DNA of 64,000 nucleotides from Moritella marina ATCC 15381. GTDB taxonomy: Bacteria > Pseudomonadota > Gammaproteobacteria > Enterobacterales > Moritellaceae. Where the stretch lies: the NCBI RefSeq assembly GCF_008931805.1, contig NZ_CP044399.1, forward strand, positions 434,001 to 498,000, read 5' to 3'. The notes under the pieces are model-generated. The model ran no database searches. It saw only the letters and a list, made by a program, of their open reading frames with translations, and was not told the origin of the DNA. Shown here piece after piece: positions 20,645 to 28,811 of this stretch (the stretch's first letter is position 1; the number at the start of each line of letters is the position of its first letter). The position numbers and the translations under genes are program-made.

Positions 20645-21103
20645 ATTATTCCCTGGATTACTAGCATATGGTCCCCCTGCTAAAATTAGGAACATCTGAC
20701 CTAGTGTCTAAAATAAACGTAGATCCTAGGGGGATTGATAAATGTTATAGCTAGGTTGCAGAAATCGCAACAGCTGTTATCCTAGCAGATGCTCCGTATC
20801 TACTTTCTCCATAATACCATATAAACCGCACTAGCAACTGTAATTTACATCAAAACACCTGAAATCATACCACTTTGTCATTATTTGTGATGTGCATAGC
20901 TATCCTCTAATAACGATGCATTAGTAGTTAATATTGCTATTGACAGGGTGTATAGTAACTATTCATTAACTAAATAACTACACTTTCAGTGGTTTGTGTT
21001 GATTTCAATGACGTCGGATTATTAGTGCTAATGCGCCAATCTTATCTAATAGCATTTAATTTATTCTAATATTATTTAACTTATAAACTAAAAGGAAACA
21101 GTT
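20645..21103. other. Divergent intergenic region between idh and the monooxygenase gene
   Basis: This 459-bp stretch holds the promoters of two divergent genes. A GGGGGA / TCCCCC pair sits near 20671 and 20731 in the idh leader, but I could not assign promoter boxes or an operator with confidence. No open frame is supported. AAAGGAAACAG before 21104 is the ribosome site of the next gene. Confidence 0.5.
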
Positions 21104-21454
21104 ATGACAAACCGAGTATACGTTTTAGCGCAATTCAAACCAAAGGCAGGCAAACAAGATGAGTTGTTTGAAATATTAAAAGCATTAGAACCGGATTCAT
21201 ACCGCGAGGAAGGTTGTATTCAATATATGCTGACTCGTCAAATTAGCCATCCAAGTGCCACTAACAATGAATACTCAATTGTGTTTAACGAAATTTGGGA
21301 AAATGCTGAGGCTTGGACTGCGCATGGCAACAGAAAACAGATCCAGCATTTTTTCGAGACGCAAGTGCAAGCTGAGACAGGACTCGTTGCTGACGTGATG
21401 GTCACGGCTTATACAGATGAAGGTAATCATTACGATCATCCTGTTTATGCATAA
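21104..21454 (+). CDS. Antibiotic biosynthesis monooxygenase (ABM) domain protein, YgiN-like
   Basis: This is a 116-residue single-domain protein of the dimeric alpha/beta-barrel ABM family. The pattern VYVLAQFKPKAGKQDELFEILKAL, then SYREEGCIQYMLTRQ and FNEIWENAEAWTAHG, matches putative quinol monooxygenases such as YgiN. The substrate is not known. It stands alone, divergent from idh, and ends at a bidirectional hairpin shared with cnoX. A second, only distantly similar ABM gene occurs at 35400. Confidence 0.85.
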   Translation: MTNRVYVLAQFKPKAGKQDELFEILKALEPDSYREEGCIQYMLTRQISHPSATNNEYSIVFNEIWENAEAWTAHGNRKQIQHFFETQVQAETGLVADVMVTAYTDEGNHYDHPVYA

Positions 21455-21481
21455 CGAGCGTATTTGAATAAAAATAAACAA

Positions 21482-21512
21482 TAAAAAAACCTGAGTATGA
21501 TTCTCAGGTTTA
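21482..21512. terminator. Bidirectional terminator between the ABM gene and cnoX
   Basis: AACCTGAG (21488-21495) and CTCAGGTT (21503-21510), flanked by an A run on the left and T on the right, lie between convergent genes. Confidence 0.8.
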
Positions 21513-21561
21513 TGATTAACTTATTCGCTTGAATAATTAAGTGAAATAATTGAGCTGAAAG

Positions 21562-22413
21562 TTAATACATCAAGGTATACAGCTTACGACGGTAATCAGC
21601 CACAACGGCTGCATCTGTCATCACTGATAATAATTCTAAATAAACCTTTCTTGCGCCACCTTCTAAGAAATCATACTCGGTAGTTAAGATCTTGTATAAC
21701 AGTGCCATTGCATCATTATGTTTGTTAGCGATCTGCAGCTGTATAGCCAGATCATAGGTAATTTGTAAATCATCAGGGTTTGCTTGATGCGCAGCCGTTA
21801 ATGCCACTATCTCAGGCGTTTCCGCTGATTTTTTTGCCGTGTCTAAATGCGAACGGAGTGTTTGATATTGGTGACTTTGTTGTTCTGCTTCAGCAAAGGT
21901 ATCTAGCAGTGCTTCAGCCGCTTCTACTTGGTGTGAGCCAAGCAGTGCTTGCGCATAAGCAATTTTGATATCTGTATTATCAGGTGCTAGCTCGTAAGCT
22001 TGGCCGATTAATGGCACGGCTTCAGCAAACTTGCTATCCATTAATAGCATTTGTGCTTGTTGTAGCAATACTTGCTCTTGCTTTGGTAAATGACGGCTGA
22101 TGATTTCACGGATCGCCGCTTCTTCTTGCTCGCCCACAAAGCTATCAACAGGTTTACCATCTTTAAAAATAGCCACGGTTGGTAAGGTTTTAATACCAAA
22201 CTGTTGTACTAATTCAGGGTGACGGTCGCAATTAAGTCGTGCCAGTATAATTTCGCCATTTAAGCTTTGCGCTATGTTTAATAGGCGCGCACTGACTTGG
22301 TTTTCTGGTGCGCGTTCAGACCAGAAATCAATGACAATTGGTTGTGAGTATTTGCCTTGTAGCAAGATCTCTTGAAAATTTTCACTGGTAAGGTCAAGGA
22401 TATAATTCTGCAC
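21562..22413 (-). CDS. cnoX: Thioredoxin-like chaperedoxin CnoX (YbbN)
   Basis: This cytoplasmic protein is a holdase that protects clients from oxidation and hands them to GroEL. It has 283 residues: an N-terminal thioredoxin domain (about 1-110, ending IKTLPTVAIFKDGKPVDSF) followed by TPR-like helical repeats to the end (VYLELLSVMTDAAVVADYRRKLYTLMY). The usual CxxC is replaced: the motif position reads FWSERAPENQ, with no cysteine at all, whereas E. coli has SERSQHC. A cysteine persists in ARLNCDRHP (about residue 60), equivalent to the second E. coli cysteine. It should therefore lack thiol-disulfide oxidoreductase activity. Confidence 0.92.
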   Translation of the reverse strand: MQNYILDLTSENFQEILLQGKYSQPIVIDFWSERAPENQVSARLLNIAQSLNGEIILARLNCDRHPELVQQFGIKTLPTVAIFKDGKPVDSFVGEQEEAAIREIISRHLPKQEQVLLQQAQMLLMDSKFAEAVPLIGQAYELAPDNTDIKIAYAQALLGSHQVEAAEALLDTFAEAEQQSHQYQTLRSHLDTAKKSAETPEIVALTAAHQANPDDLQITYDLAIQLQIANKHNDAMALLYKILTTEYDFLEGGARKVYLELLSVMTDAAVVADYRRKLYTLMY

Positions 22414-22590
22414 TGATTAACTCCATCAAATTGCGTATCGGTATAAATAGTGTTTATGAAAGATATATGGGGGATAAAGTTAGCATAATCAAGTCTGCAA
22501 GATCTGCTTATCAGTGAGACATAGATCACTGTCGTGAAAACAAAATAAGCATATATTCAAGGGTCACCGTTTTTAAGGATGTGATCTAGG

Positions 22591-24402
22591 ATGAGTAAAT
22601 CTTTATTTGTGAACGGTATCAGTTGTGCTTTGTTAGCGTATTTAAATTTAACCCCAGCTATTGCGAGTAGTACCACTACCATTGCGTCAGCTGCAGATGG
22701 TTATAACACGTCACTGGCGATGAAGATGTCGCCGTTAGCCACCAATGCCGCTGCGAAATTATTATACCAAGGCAGTTTTGGGCCTACGCCTGAAACCCTA
22801 TTAAATGCGCAACAAGTCACACGTCAGCAATGGATCGCGACGCAGATGCAATTAGCACCAAGCTGGCATTATCCTTTAACGACGCAATACTGTGATGGTT
22901 CGATTACCCCTACAACGAATATAGTCGATGGCTCTGACAGTGCGAATACGAGTAAGGTGGAGAACAACAAATCATCGAATCCTCGCGCTTGTTTAAAAGC
23001 GCAAGAATCAGTTTGGTTGGAGCATGCCATCACGGCTAAAGATCAACTACGCCAGCGTGTGGCATTCGCTTTATCGCAGATATTAGTGGTATCAAGCAAA
23101 GAGCCGCCACTGGCTAAATATGGCGATGGCTTGGCTTGGTATTACGATTTATTAGTCAAACACAGTTTTGGTAACTATCGCGATTTATTGCAAGATGTCA
23201 CTTTGTCACCGGCAATGGGTGTTTACCTGTCGATGCAAGGTAATCGTAAAGCCAACCTTAATAAGAACACCTTTCCCGATGAAAATTATGCCCGTGAAGT
23301 GATGCAATTATTCAGCATTGGTTTGTATCAATTAGATATCAGCGGACAAGCTATTTTAGATAAGCAGGGCAATAAACTACCAAGCTATCAACAAGCAGAT
23401 GTGGAAAATCTGGCGCGGGTATTTACCGGTTGGGATCTGGTTGAAAACAAGCGTTATGGAAATCGCCGTACTGGTCGTTACGATACCTTTATGGAACTGT
23501 CACCAAAGCAACATGACTACAACGAAAAGCACTTATTTGGTCAATTAATTAAAGCGGGTATGAAAGCGGATAAAGAATTATCTGCCAGTTTAGATCTGTT
23601 GTTTCACCACCCTAACGTCGGCCCTTTTATCAGTCGTCAATTGATCCAACGTTTGGTCTCATCTAATCCGTCTCCCGAATATATTAAACGTATTGCGACA
23701 GTTTTCAATGATAATGGTGCGGGTGTGCGTGGTGATTTAGGCGCTGTAGTACAGGCTATTTTACTCGATGTTGATGCCCAGACGCCGCTCACGTCTCCAG
23801 CGTCAAAATTAAAAGAACCCTTGTTGAATTATATCGGCTTCTTGCGCGCGTTTTCAGCAACGCCAAAGTCAGAACATTATCAATTACGCCAATTGAGTAG
23901 TACATTTGGGCAAGGCGCGATGCGTGCTGATTCAGTATTTAATTTCTATCAGCCAGATTTTGAAGCGAATTATCAAGCAGATATTCAAGACGATTTTCAG
24001 GGTTATGTTCAAGGTAGCGATCAAGATCATGTTCAAGAAAGAGGTCTGACGAATGATGACTCATTGAGTGGCATACCCGCTAACCAACAAATGACGACTG
24101 TCTCGCCTGAATCACAGATTATGGTTGATCCGCTTATCATCAAGCAACTCTCGTTAATGTTTAAACAAACCATGTCAAACAAAGCCAGTTTTGATTTAGA
24201 TCTGGCTGAGCCGTTAGGGCTTGCAGGTAACAGCGTTGATATGTTGGCATATCTTGACCAATTATTATTAGCCGGAAAAATGACACCTGTATTTAAGGCG
24301 CAATTACTGTCACATTTGAGTGATATTAAAGATCCCAAAAGGCAGTTGAAAGAAGCCATTTACTTAATTGTCAGCTCTGCTGATTACGCCGTCCAGCCTT
24401 AG
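22591..24402 (+). CDS. Secreted DUF1800 family protein
   Basis: This 603-residue protein has an N-terminal signal-like segment (CALLAYLNLTPAIAS). DUF1800 features are visible: AAAKLLYQGSFGPTPETL near residues 53-70, LKAQESVWLEHAITAKDQLRQRVAFALSQILV around 135-165, and PDENYAREVMQLFSIGLYQL with VFTGWDL around 230-290. Members are almost always encoded directly before a DUF1501 gene, as here (11-bp gap). Their biochemical function is not established. Residues about 455-510 form an acidic, Asp/Gln-rich insert that looks poorly conserved. The ATG is preceded by GGATGTGATCTAGG. Confidence 0.88.
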   Translation: MSKSLFVNGISCALLAYLNLTPAIASSTTTIASAADGYNTSLAMKMSPLATNAAAKLLYQGSFGPTPETLLNAQQVTRQQWIATQMQLAPSWHYPLTTQYCDGSITPTTNIVDGSDSANTSKVENNKSSNPRACLKAQESVWLEHAITAKDQLRQRVAFALSQILVVSSKEPPLAKYGDGLAWYYDLLVKHSFGNYRDLLQDVTLSPAMGVYLSMQGNRKANLNKNTFPDENYAREVMQLFSIGLYQLDISGQAILDKQGNKLPSYQQADVENLARVFTGWDLVENKRYGNRRTGRYDTFMELSPKQHDYNEKHLFGQLIKAGMKADKELSASLDLLFHHPNVGPFISRQLIQRLVSSNPSPEYIKRIATVFNDNGAGVRGDLGAVVQAILLDVDAQTPLTSPASKLKEPLLNYIGFLRAFSATPKSEHYQLRQLSSTFGQGAMRADSVFNFYQPDFEANYQADIQDDFQGYVQGSDQDHVQERGLTNDDSLSGIPANQQMTTVSPESQIMVDPLIIKQLSLMFKQTMSNKASFDLDLAEPLGLAGNSVDMLAYLDQLLLAGKMTPVFKAQLLSHLSDIKDPKRQLKEAIYLIVSSADYAVQP

Positions 24403-24413
24403 GAATTATCACC

Positions 24414-25898
24414 ATGGTTTTACGCAGGGAAATACTTAAAGCATTTGGATTACTCGGCGCATCAACGGCATTACTGCAATCGAATCCGTTGCAGGCATTG
24501 CAAGCCATTGCGGACAAACAACATGTCGCAAGGGATTACAAGGGGCTTGTTTGTATCATGCTCAATGGCGGCAATGATGCTTTCAATATGGTGTTTCCTG
24601 ATAAGGCACATCCTGAATACCACAATTACCTGCATACGCGTCAAACATTGGCTGTACCAAATTATGTGAATAACCCGCAATACTTGGCGAATAAGGGCGA
24701 TGTTCGTTACAGTAAACAGCTATTACCTATCATGCTACGTGATCTTGCTGGGCAGCAGCATGCGCTAAATTTTCATCCGGGTATGGAAGGATTACACGCG
24801 TTAACGGTAGATAAACAAGTCGCTGTTATCGCGAATACAGGGGTACTGATTGAACCGGGTAATCGTGACGAATTTAAACACAATCGGAAACGTAAGCCAG
24901 CCTTTTTATTTGCCCATAACCAACAACGTAAAGCGGTGTATTCCGGCATTGGTGACAACAATGTGACAACTGGTTGGGCTGGAAATATGACCGAGCTGGC
25001 TAGTCTAAAATATGATTCAAAAGGTGGTTTAAAACAGGGGGGAATAAGCGCAGTTTTACCTATGGGCATTTCTTTCCACGGCACGAATCAGTGGTTGCGT
25101 GGTCAAGATTCAATGGGCGCGGTATTAGCCCCCGGCAAGCCGGGTAAAATTATCGGATTAGATGAGAAGGGCAATAAAAGACAGCAGGCTAGAACCACAA
25201 CCGTACAAGCTTTACAGTCCTTACCCAGTGATGATGTATTAATTCACGTTATGCGCGGTAAATTAACCTCAGCGCAAGACCTTGCCACTGTATTAACACA
25301 ATTGTGGGCTAAAAATAGTAAAGCATTAGCCAAAATTGATGCTTTTTTTGATGAGGATAAATTATCTCGGCAATTGGCCGCGGTGGCGCAAACTATTTTG
25401 TTACGTGAAAGTTTAGGCATGCAACGGCAAGTATTTATGGTCGAGCTAGGCGGTTTTGATACCCATGCCGGACAGATTGATAAGCAGCCGCTGTTACTGA
25501 CAGCGCTAAGCCGTGCCATAAGCAGTTTTCAACAGGCCCTTGCGTTTTTAGCGTTAACTCAGCAAGTTACTACATTTACTGCTTCTGATTTTGGGCGGAC
25601 TTTAACTAGCAATGGCAGTGGCACTGATCATGGTTGGGGTTCACATCAATTCGTTATTGGTGGGGCAGTGCAGGGCGGATTATATGGAAAGTGGCCGGTC
25701 ATGTTACGTGGTGGCGTGGATGATTATCGTAGTGGACGCTTACTACCAACAACGTCGTTGACCCAAGTTAACGCCAGTTTAGCGGCTTGGTTTGGTGCAT
25801 CAACAGATGAAGTAAATATATTATTTCCTAACTTGAATCTTTTTCCTTCTGGGGGAGTACCATTATTTCAACGAGTTAAAAATAAGGATTTTGTGTAA
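24414..25898 (+). CDS. DUF1501 family protein with Tat-type signal
   Basis: This 494-residue partner of the preceding DUF1800 protein starts MVLRREILKAFGLLGASTALL, with the twin arginines and following LKAFG expected of a Tat signal, so export in folded form to the periplasm is likely. DUF1501 resembles the alkaline phosphatase/sulfatase fold. GLVCIMLNGGNDAFNMVFP near the start, VELGGFDTHAGQID around 345-358 and ASDFGRTLTSNGSGTDHGWGSH around 390-411 carry the putative metal ligands. The real substrate is unknown. The two genes are 11 bp apart and are surely cotranscribed. Confidence 0.88.
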   Translation: MVLRREILKAFGLLGASTALLQSNPLQALQAIADKQHVARDYKGLVCIMLNGGNDAFNMVFPDKAHPEYHNYLHTRQTLAVPNYVNNPQYLANKGDVRYSKQLLPIMLRDLAGQQHALNFHPGMEGLHALTVDKQVAVIANTGVLIEPGNRDEFKHNRKRKPAFLFAHNQQRKAVYSGIGDNNVTTGWAGNMTELASLKYDSKGGLKQGGISAVLPMGISFHGTNQWLRGQDSMGAVLAPGKPGKIIGLDEKGNKRQQARTTTVQALQSLPSDDVLIHVMRGKLTSAQDLATVLTQLWAKNSKALAKIDAFFDEDKLSRQLAAVAQTILLRESLGMQRQVFMVELGGFDTHAGQIDKQPLLLTALSRAISSFQQALAFLALTQQVTTFTASDFGRTLTSNGSGTDHGWGSHQFVIGGAVQGGLYGKWPVMLRGGVDDYRSGRLLPTTSLTQVNASLAAWFGASTDEVNILFPNLNLFPSGGVPLFQRVKNKDFV

Positions 25899-26000
25899 CG
25901 TATTGCTTATTATTTTGCCTGAGTATATTTGTTTGAAATTTAGTCAGGTTGTTGCTACCCTGCGAAGCGTTTTATTTATTGGTGTTATTGATGTTTCGTC

Positions 26001-26063
26001 GATGGCCCATTCGTTTTTACTTTTCGATCAAAAGTATTGCAGGATATATGCTTAGCATAATTT
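26001..26063 (+). repeat. Duplicated leader of the first BCCT gene
   Basis: About 63 bp directly before the transporter start are nearly the same as 33553-33616 before the second BCCT gene. Shared parts include CGTTTTTACTTTTCGAT, AAGTATTGCAGGATATATGCT and AGCATAA. The only notable differences are a few substitutions and a 1-2 base length change in an A run. Within it, TATGCTTAGCATA (26047-26059) is a perfect inverted repeat around one central base. Confidence 0.85.
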
Positions 26064-26071
26064 ATGGATAG
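26048..26071 (+). CDS. Seven-codon leader ORF of BCCT gene 1 (MLSIIYG)
   Basis: ATG CTT AGC ATA ATT TAT GGA TAG. The AGGA at 26041-26044 lies 3 nt before this ATG but 19 nt before the transporter ATG at 26064. The stop TAG (26069-26071) overlaps the first codons of the transporter, whose own frame has TAA just upstream (26058-26060), so no longer transporter start exists. The layout suggests translation of the transporter by termination and restart. The same mini-ORF is kept in the paralogue (33601-33624). Expression has not been shown. Confidence 0.55.
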   Translation: MLSIIYG

Positions 26072-27692
26072 TGCGTTTAAAACAAGTAACCAGTTAGAAA
26101 ATAGTCAGTTAAACAATAGTCAATTAAACAAGTATAGTATTGAGACCACGGACTACCAAGTCGGTCAAGATAACATCCAAAAATGGGGCTTCGATATACA
26201 TAATACTGTATTCGGTATTAGCGCCGGTTTAATCTTCTTACTCATTTCAGCCCTCCTCTTCGTAGACTCATCTACAGCAAAAGAAGTTCTAACGAATGTT
26301 AGAAACAGCATCATGGCAGAATTTGATGTGGTCTTTATGTGGTCAACCAACTTCTTTGTTGCTTTCACTATGTTACTGATTATATCGCCGTTTGGTAAAA
26401 TCCGAATTGGTGGTAAAGAAGCTAAAACAGATCATTCAACCTTATCTTGGTTGACGATGTTATTTGCTGCTGGTATGGGTATCGGCCTGTTGTTTTGGGG
26501 TGTAGCTGAACCAACCGCTTATTTCACCAATTGGTGGGGAACGCCATTAAATGTTGAACCATTCACCGCTGAAGCAAGATCATTAGCGTTGGCTGCAACT
26601 GTTTATAACTGGGGTATTCACGGCTGGGCTGTTTATGGCGTAGTTGGACTAGCTCTGGCTTTCTTTTCTTTTAACAAAGGTTTGCCACTATCTATTCGTT
26701 CGGTATTTTATCCGATCATTGGTGATCGTACATGGGGTTGGACTGGTCATATTGTTGATATCATGGCTGTACTTGCGACGTTATTCTCGTTAGCGACATC
26801 ACTTGGCTTAGGTGCACAGCAAGCGGCGAGTGGTATCAATCATGTATTTGGTACCGAAGGTGGTCTTGGTTTACAGCTCGTTGTTATTGTACTTGTTACT
26901 TTAGTGGCTATCTTCTCTGTTATGCGTGGTATTAACGGCGGCGTTAAAATATTGAGTAACATCAATATGGTGTTTGCATTTGCACTATTAATCTTTGTAA
27001 TGATGATTAGTTTTGATGTGATCATGGTGACGATCCCTGAAACCTTTACTGCTTACGCTGAAAACTTCGTTGCTTTAAGTAACCCGCATGAGCGTAGTGA
27101 TCTATCGTGGATGCAAGGTTGGACGGTATTCTACTTTGCATGGTGGATTTCATTAGGGCCATTCGTTGGTATGTTCATTGCTCGTATCTCTAAAGGTCGT
27201 ACAGTCCGCGAGTTCTTGTGTGCTGTGATTTTTGTACCCACGTTAGTGACGTTGATATGGATGGCGACGTTCGGTGGTATTGCTATCGATCAAGTAATGA
27301 ATAAAGTCGGTGAGCTTGGCATCAATGGTTTGACTGATATTTCGTTATCATTATTTCATGTATACGATGTATTACCGTATGGTAAAGTGTTGTCAGTATT
27401 ATCGATTGTATTGGTATTAATCTTCTTTATTACGTCATCAGACTCTGCATCACTGGTTGTTGACAGTATTACGTCGGGCGGTAAAGTGGATGCGCCTGTG
27501 CCACAGCGTATTTTCTGGGCTGTGATACAAGGTTCAATTGCTGCGACTATGCTTTGGATCGGTGGTACTGATGCGCTACAAGCTCTACAAGCGGGTGTTG
27601 TAACGACAGGACTCCCGTTTGCGTTGCTGATGTTAGTCATGTGCGTGAGTATCATAAAAGGTTTAAATTCAGAGTATCATTTATATAAATAA
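26064..27692 (+). CDS. BCCT-family (betaine/carnitine/choline) transporter, copy 1
   Basis: This 542-residue inner-membrane carrier has twelve predicted helices and takes up a quaternary-ammonium solute, probably with Na+ or H+. Family marks are GMGIGLLFWGVAEPTAYF (about residues 138-155), NWGIHGWAVYGVVGLALAF and the TM8 stretch GWTVFYFAWWISLGPFVGMF. At that point the usual WWISWSP reads WWISLGP (Leu364, Gly365): the tryptophan that forms part of the aromatic substrate path in BetP (Trp377 by recall) is gone, while copy 2 keeps it. The N-terminus carries a Gln/Asn/Ser-rich repeat (NSQLNNSQLNK). The C-terminal tail is short, without the long osmosensing extension of BetP. A specific terminator follows. 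Confidence 0.93.
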   Translation: MDSAFKTSNQLENSQLNNSQLNKYSIETTDYQVGQDNIQKWGFDIHNTVFGISAGLIFLLISALLFVDSSTAKEVLTNVRNSIMAEFDVVFMWSTNFFVAFTMLLIISPFGKIRIGGKEAKTDHSTLSWLTMLFAAGMGIGLLFWGVAEPTAYFTNWWGTPLNVEPFTAEARSLALAATVYNWGIHGWAVYGVVGLALAFFSFNKGLPLSIRSVFYPIIGDRTWGWTGHIVDIMAVLATLFSLATSLGLGAQQAASGINHVFGTEGGLGLQLVVIVLVTLVAIFSVMRGINGGVKILSNINMVFAFALLIFVMMISFDVIMVTIPETFTAYAENFVALSNPHERSDLSWMQGWTVFYFAWWISLGPFVGMFIARISKGRTVREFLCAVIFVPTLVTLIWMATFGGIAIDQVMNKVGELGINGLTDISLSLFHVYDVLPYGKVLSVLSIVLVLIFFITSSDSASLVVDSITSGGKVDAPVPQRIFWAVIQGSIAATMLWIGGTDALQALQAGVVTTGLPFALLMLVMCVSIIKGLNSEYHLYK

Positions 27693-27740
27693 TGACTTTG
27701 GTTACCAATAGTTACTCATGATCAAAAATGAGTAATATCA

Positions 27741-27774
27741 ACGGCCTCAAATGTATGTTTGAGGCCGTTTTTTT
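27741..27774 (+). terminator. Terminator of BCCT gene 1
   Basis: ACGGCCTCAAA and TTTGAGGCCGT form an 11-bp stem followed by seven T. The same stem, with one changed loop base, ends the second BCCT gene at 35263-35295. Confidence 0.92.
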
Positions 27775-27887
27775 ATGTCTGCTAATATCCTTTTCACTAT
27801 TGTCACCTCTATTTCCTATTACATACCTACCTCTATAGGAATGATCTCGCCTTTATTGATGATTGTTCGATTGTTGTCTAAACGCTG

Positions 27888-27903
27888 TGTCCGCCAGCGG
27901 ACA
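27888..27903. promoter_or_regulatory. GC-rich palindrome, possible operator
   Basis: TGTCCGC, a CA spacer and GCGGACA: two perfect 7-bp arms 155 bp before the Crp/Fnr start. The 2-base spacer is too small for a hairpin, which favours a protein-binding dyad. I do not recognise the binding protein. Confidence 0.45.
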
Positions 27904-28010
27904 GAAGGATATTACTTTCAATGTTAGTGTGAAATCAATTCTTAATATCAATGTATTTGGTTTCAAACGTTTTAATAAAGACGCTATAAATTGAAGCTGG
28001 ATAAGCATGC

Positions 28011-28045
28011 ACATTAAACATTAAACATTAAACATTAAACATTAA
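28011..28045 (+). repeat. Five tandem copies of ACATTAA before the regulator gene
   Basis: The heptamer ACATTAA occurs five times without interruption. Its last A residues run straight into the AAAGG ribosome site of the Crp/Fnr gene, whose TTG start is 12 bp further on. Such simple repeats can gain or lose units by slippage and so change promoter or leader spacing. Confidence 0.9.
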
Positions 28046-28057
28046 AGGTTATATAAA

Positions 28058-28789
28058 TTGATCCAACTGGAGATCGCCAAAACAATCATTTGGCCAACTA
28101 CATTGTCAAATAATACCAAACGTAAATTAATTAAAATAGCACAGTGTAAAACGGAATTTACGGATAACCGCCAGATATTTTCTGATGGTGTTTGTTATAT
28201 ATACCAAGGTAATGCTGCTATTTGTATGCAATCTAAAAATTTAAAAACAGTCAACAGTATGGTAATGGGAAAGCAGGAGTGGTTTGGAGATTGTCAATCA
28301 GTAGAAAATAATTTGGTGTCGTTTTCATTATCCGAAATAGAGCCGTTGAATTTAATTTTTTTTCCACGGCATCAACTAAATATTTTAATGAATGATGATT
28401 TAGAAGTGGTGAAATGGCTATACCATGTCGTGAATGCTTCGCAGCAAAAATGGCGTCAATCACAACTGCTTTCATCTGAGAATAAACTAATAAAAATTAG
28501 TTATTTACTGATTGACTTAGCAATGCACCAAAAGAAAATTAAAGGCGCGATCCCTAAAATTGCCATTTCACAGCAACAGATCAGCATGATTATCGGTATT
28601 GCCCGCCAACGGGTAAATGAAGCGCTAAAGCAGTTAGAAAGCTTAGGATATATCGAACTCGAAAGGAGTAGTGTCTACATCACTGATTTTGCAGCTCTGT
28701 GCCGTATTTTAGATAATGTCGATTTAAGTGTTCGAGATCCTAGGGGCTCATTAAGTGATATCCCGTGTGAATCGGCAATGCCAGCATAA
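28058..28789 (+). CDS. Crp/Fnr-family transcription regulator
   Basis: This is a 243-residue regulator with an N-terminal beta-roll-like sensor region (about 20-120), a dimer helix, and a C-terminal winged helix-turn-helix (AISQQQISMIIGIARQRVNEALKQLESLGYIEL, about 168-200). The roll lacks the arginine-containing phosphate cassette expected for cAMP binding and has no Fnr-type cysteine cluster, so the ligand is unknown. The first in-frame ATG is far inside, so I accept TTG 28058, which has an AAAGG ribosome site. It lies 22 bp before the binding-protein gene and is likely the first gene of the c-di-GMP operon, perhaps controlling it. Confidence 0.85.
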   Translation: MIQLEIAKTIIWPTTLSNNTKRKLIKIAQCKTEFTDNRQIFSDGVCYIYQGNAAICMQSKNLKTVNSMVMGKQEWFGDCQSVENNLVSFSLSEIEPLNLIFFPRHQLNILMNDDLEVVKWLYHVVNASQQKWRQSQLLSSENKLIKISYLLIDLAMHQKKIKGAIPKIAISQQQISMIIGIARQRVNEALKQLESLGYIELERSSVYITDFAALCRILDNVDLSVRDPRGSLSDIPCESAMPA

Positions 28790-28811
28790 TATATTGAGAT
28801 TAAAAATTAAC

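Larger units (their letters stand above)
27775..28057 (+). promoter_or_regulatory. Upstream region of the c-di-GMP cassette
   Basis: This AT-rich region holds two notable elements: a GC-rich dyad at 27888-27903 and a five-copy heptamer at 28011-28045, both in front of the Crp/Fnr gene. Promoter boxes are not clear. Confidence 0.5.

Noticed and set aside
28011-28045. CRISPR or iteron array
   Set aside because: Units are 7 bp with no spacers, and neither cas genes nor replication genes are near. It is a simple tandem repeat.
28058-28789. Crp (cAMP receptor) or Fnr oxygen sensor identity for the regulator
   Set aside because: The beta-roll lacks the cAMP phosphate-binding arginine region and there is no N-terminal cysteine cluster, so only the family name is given.
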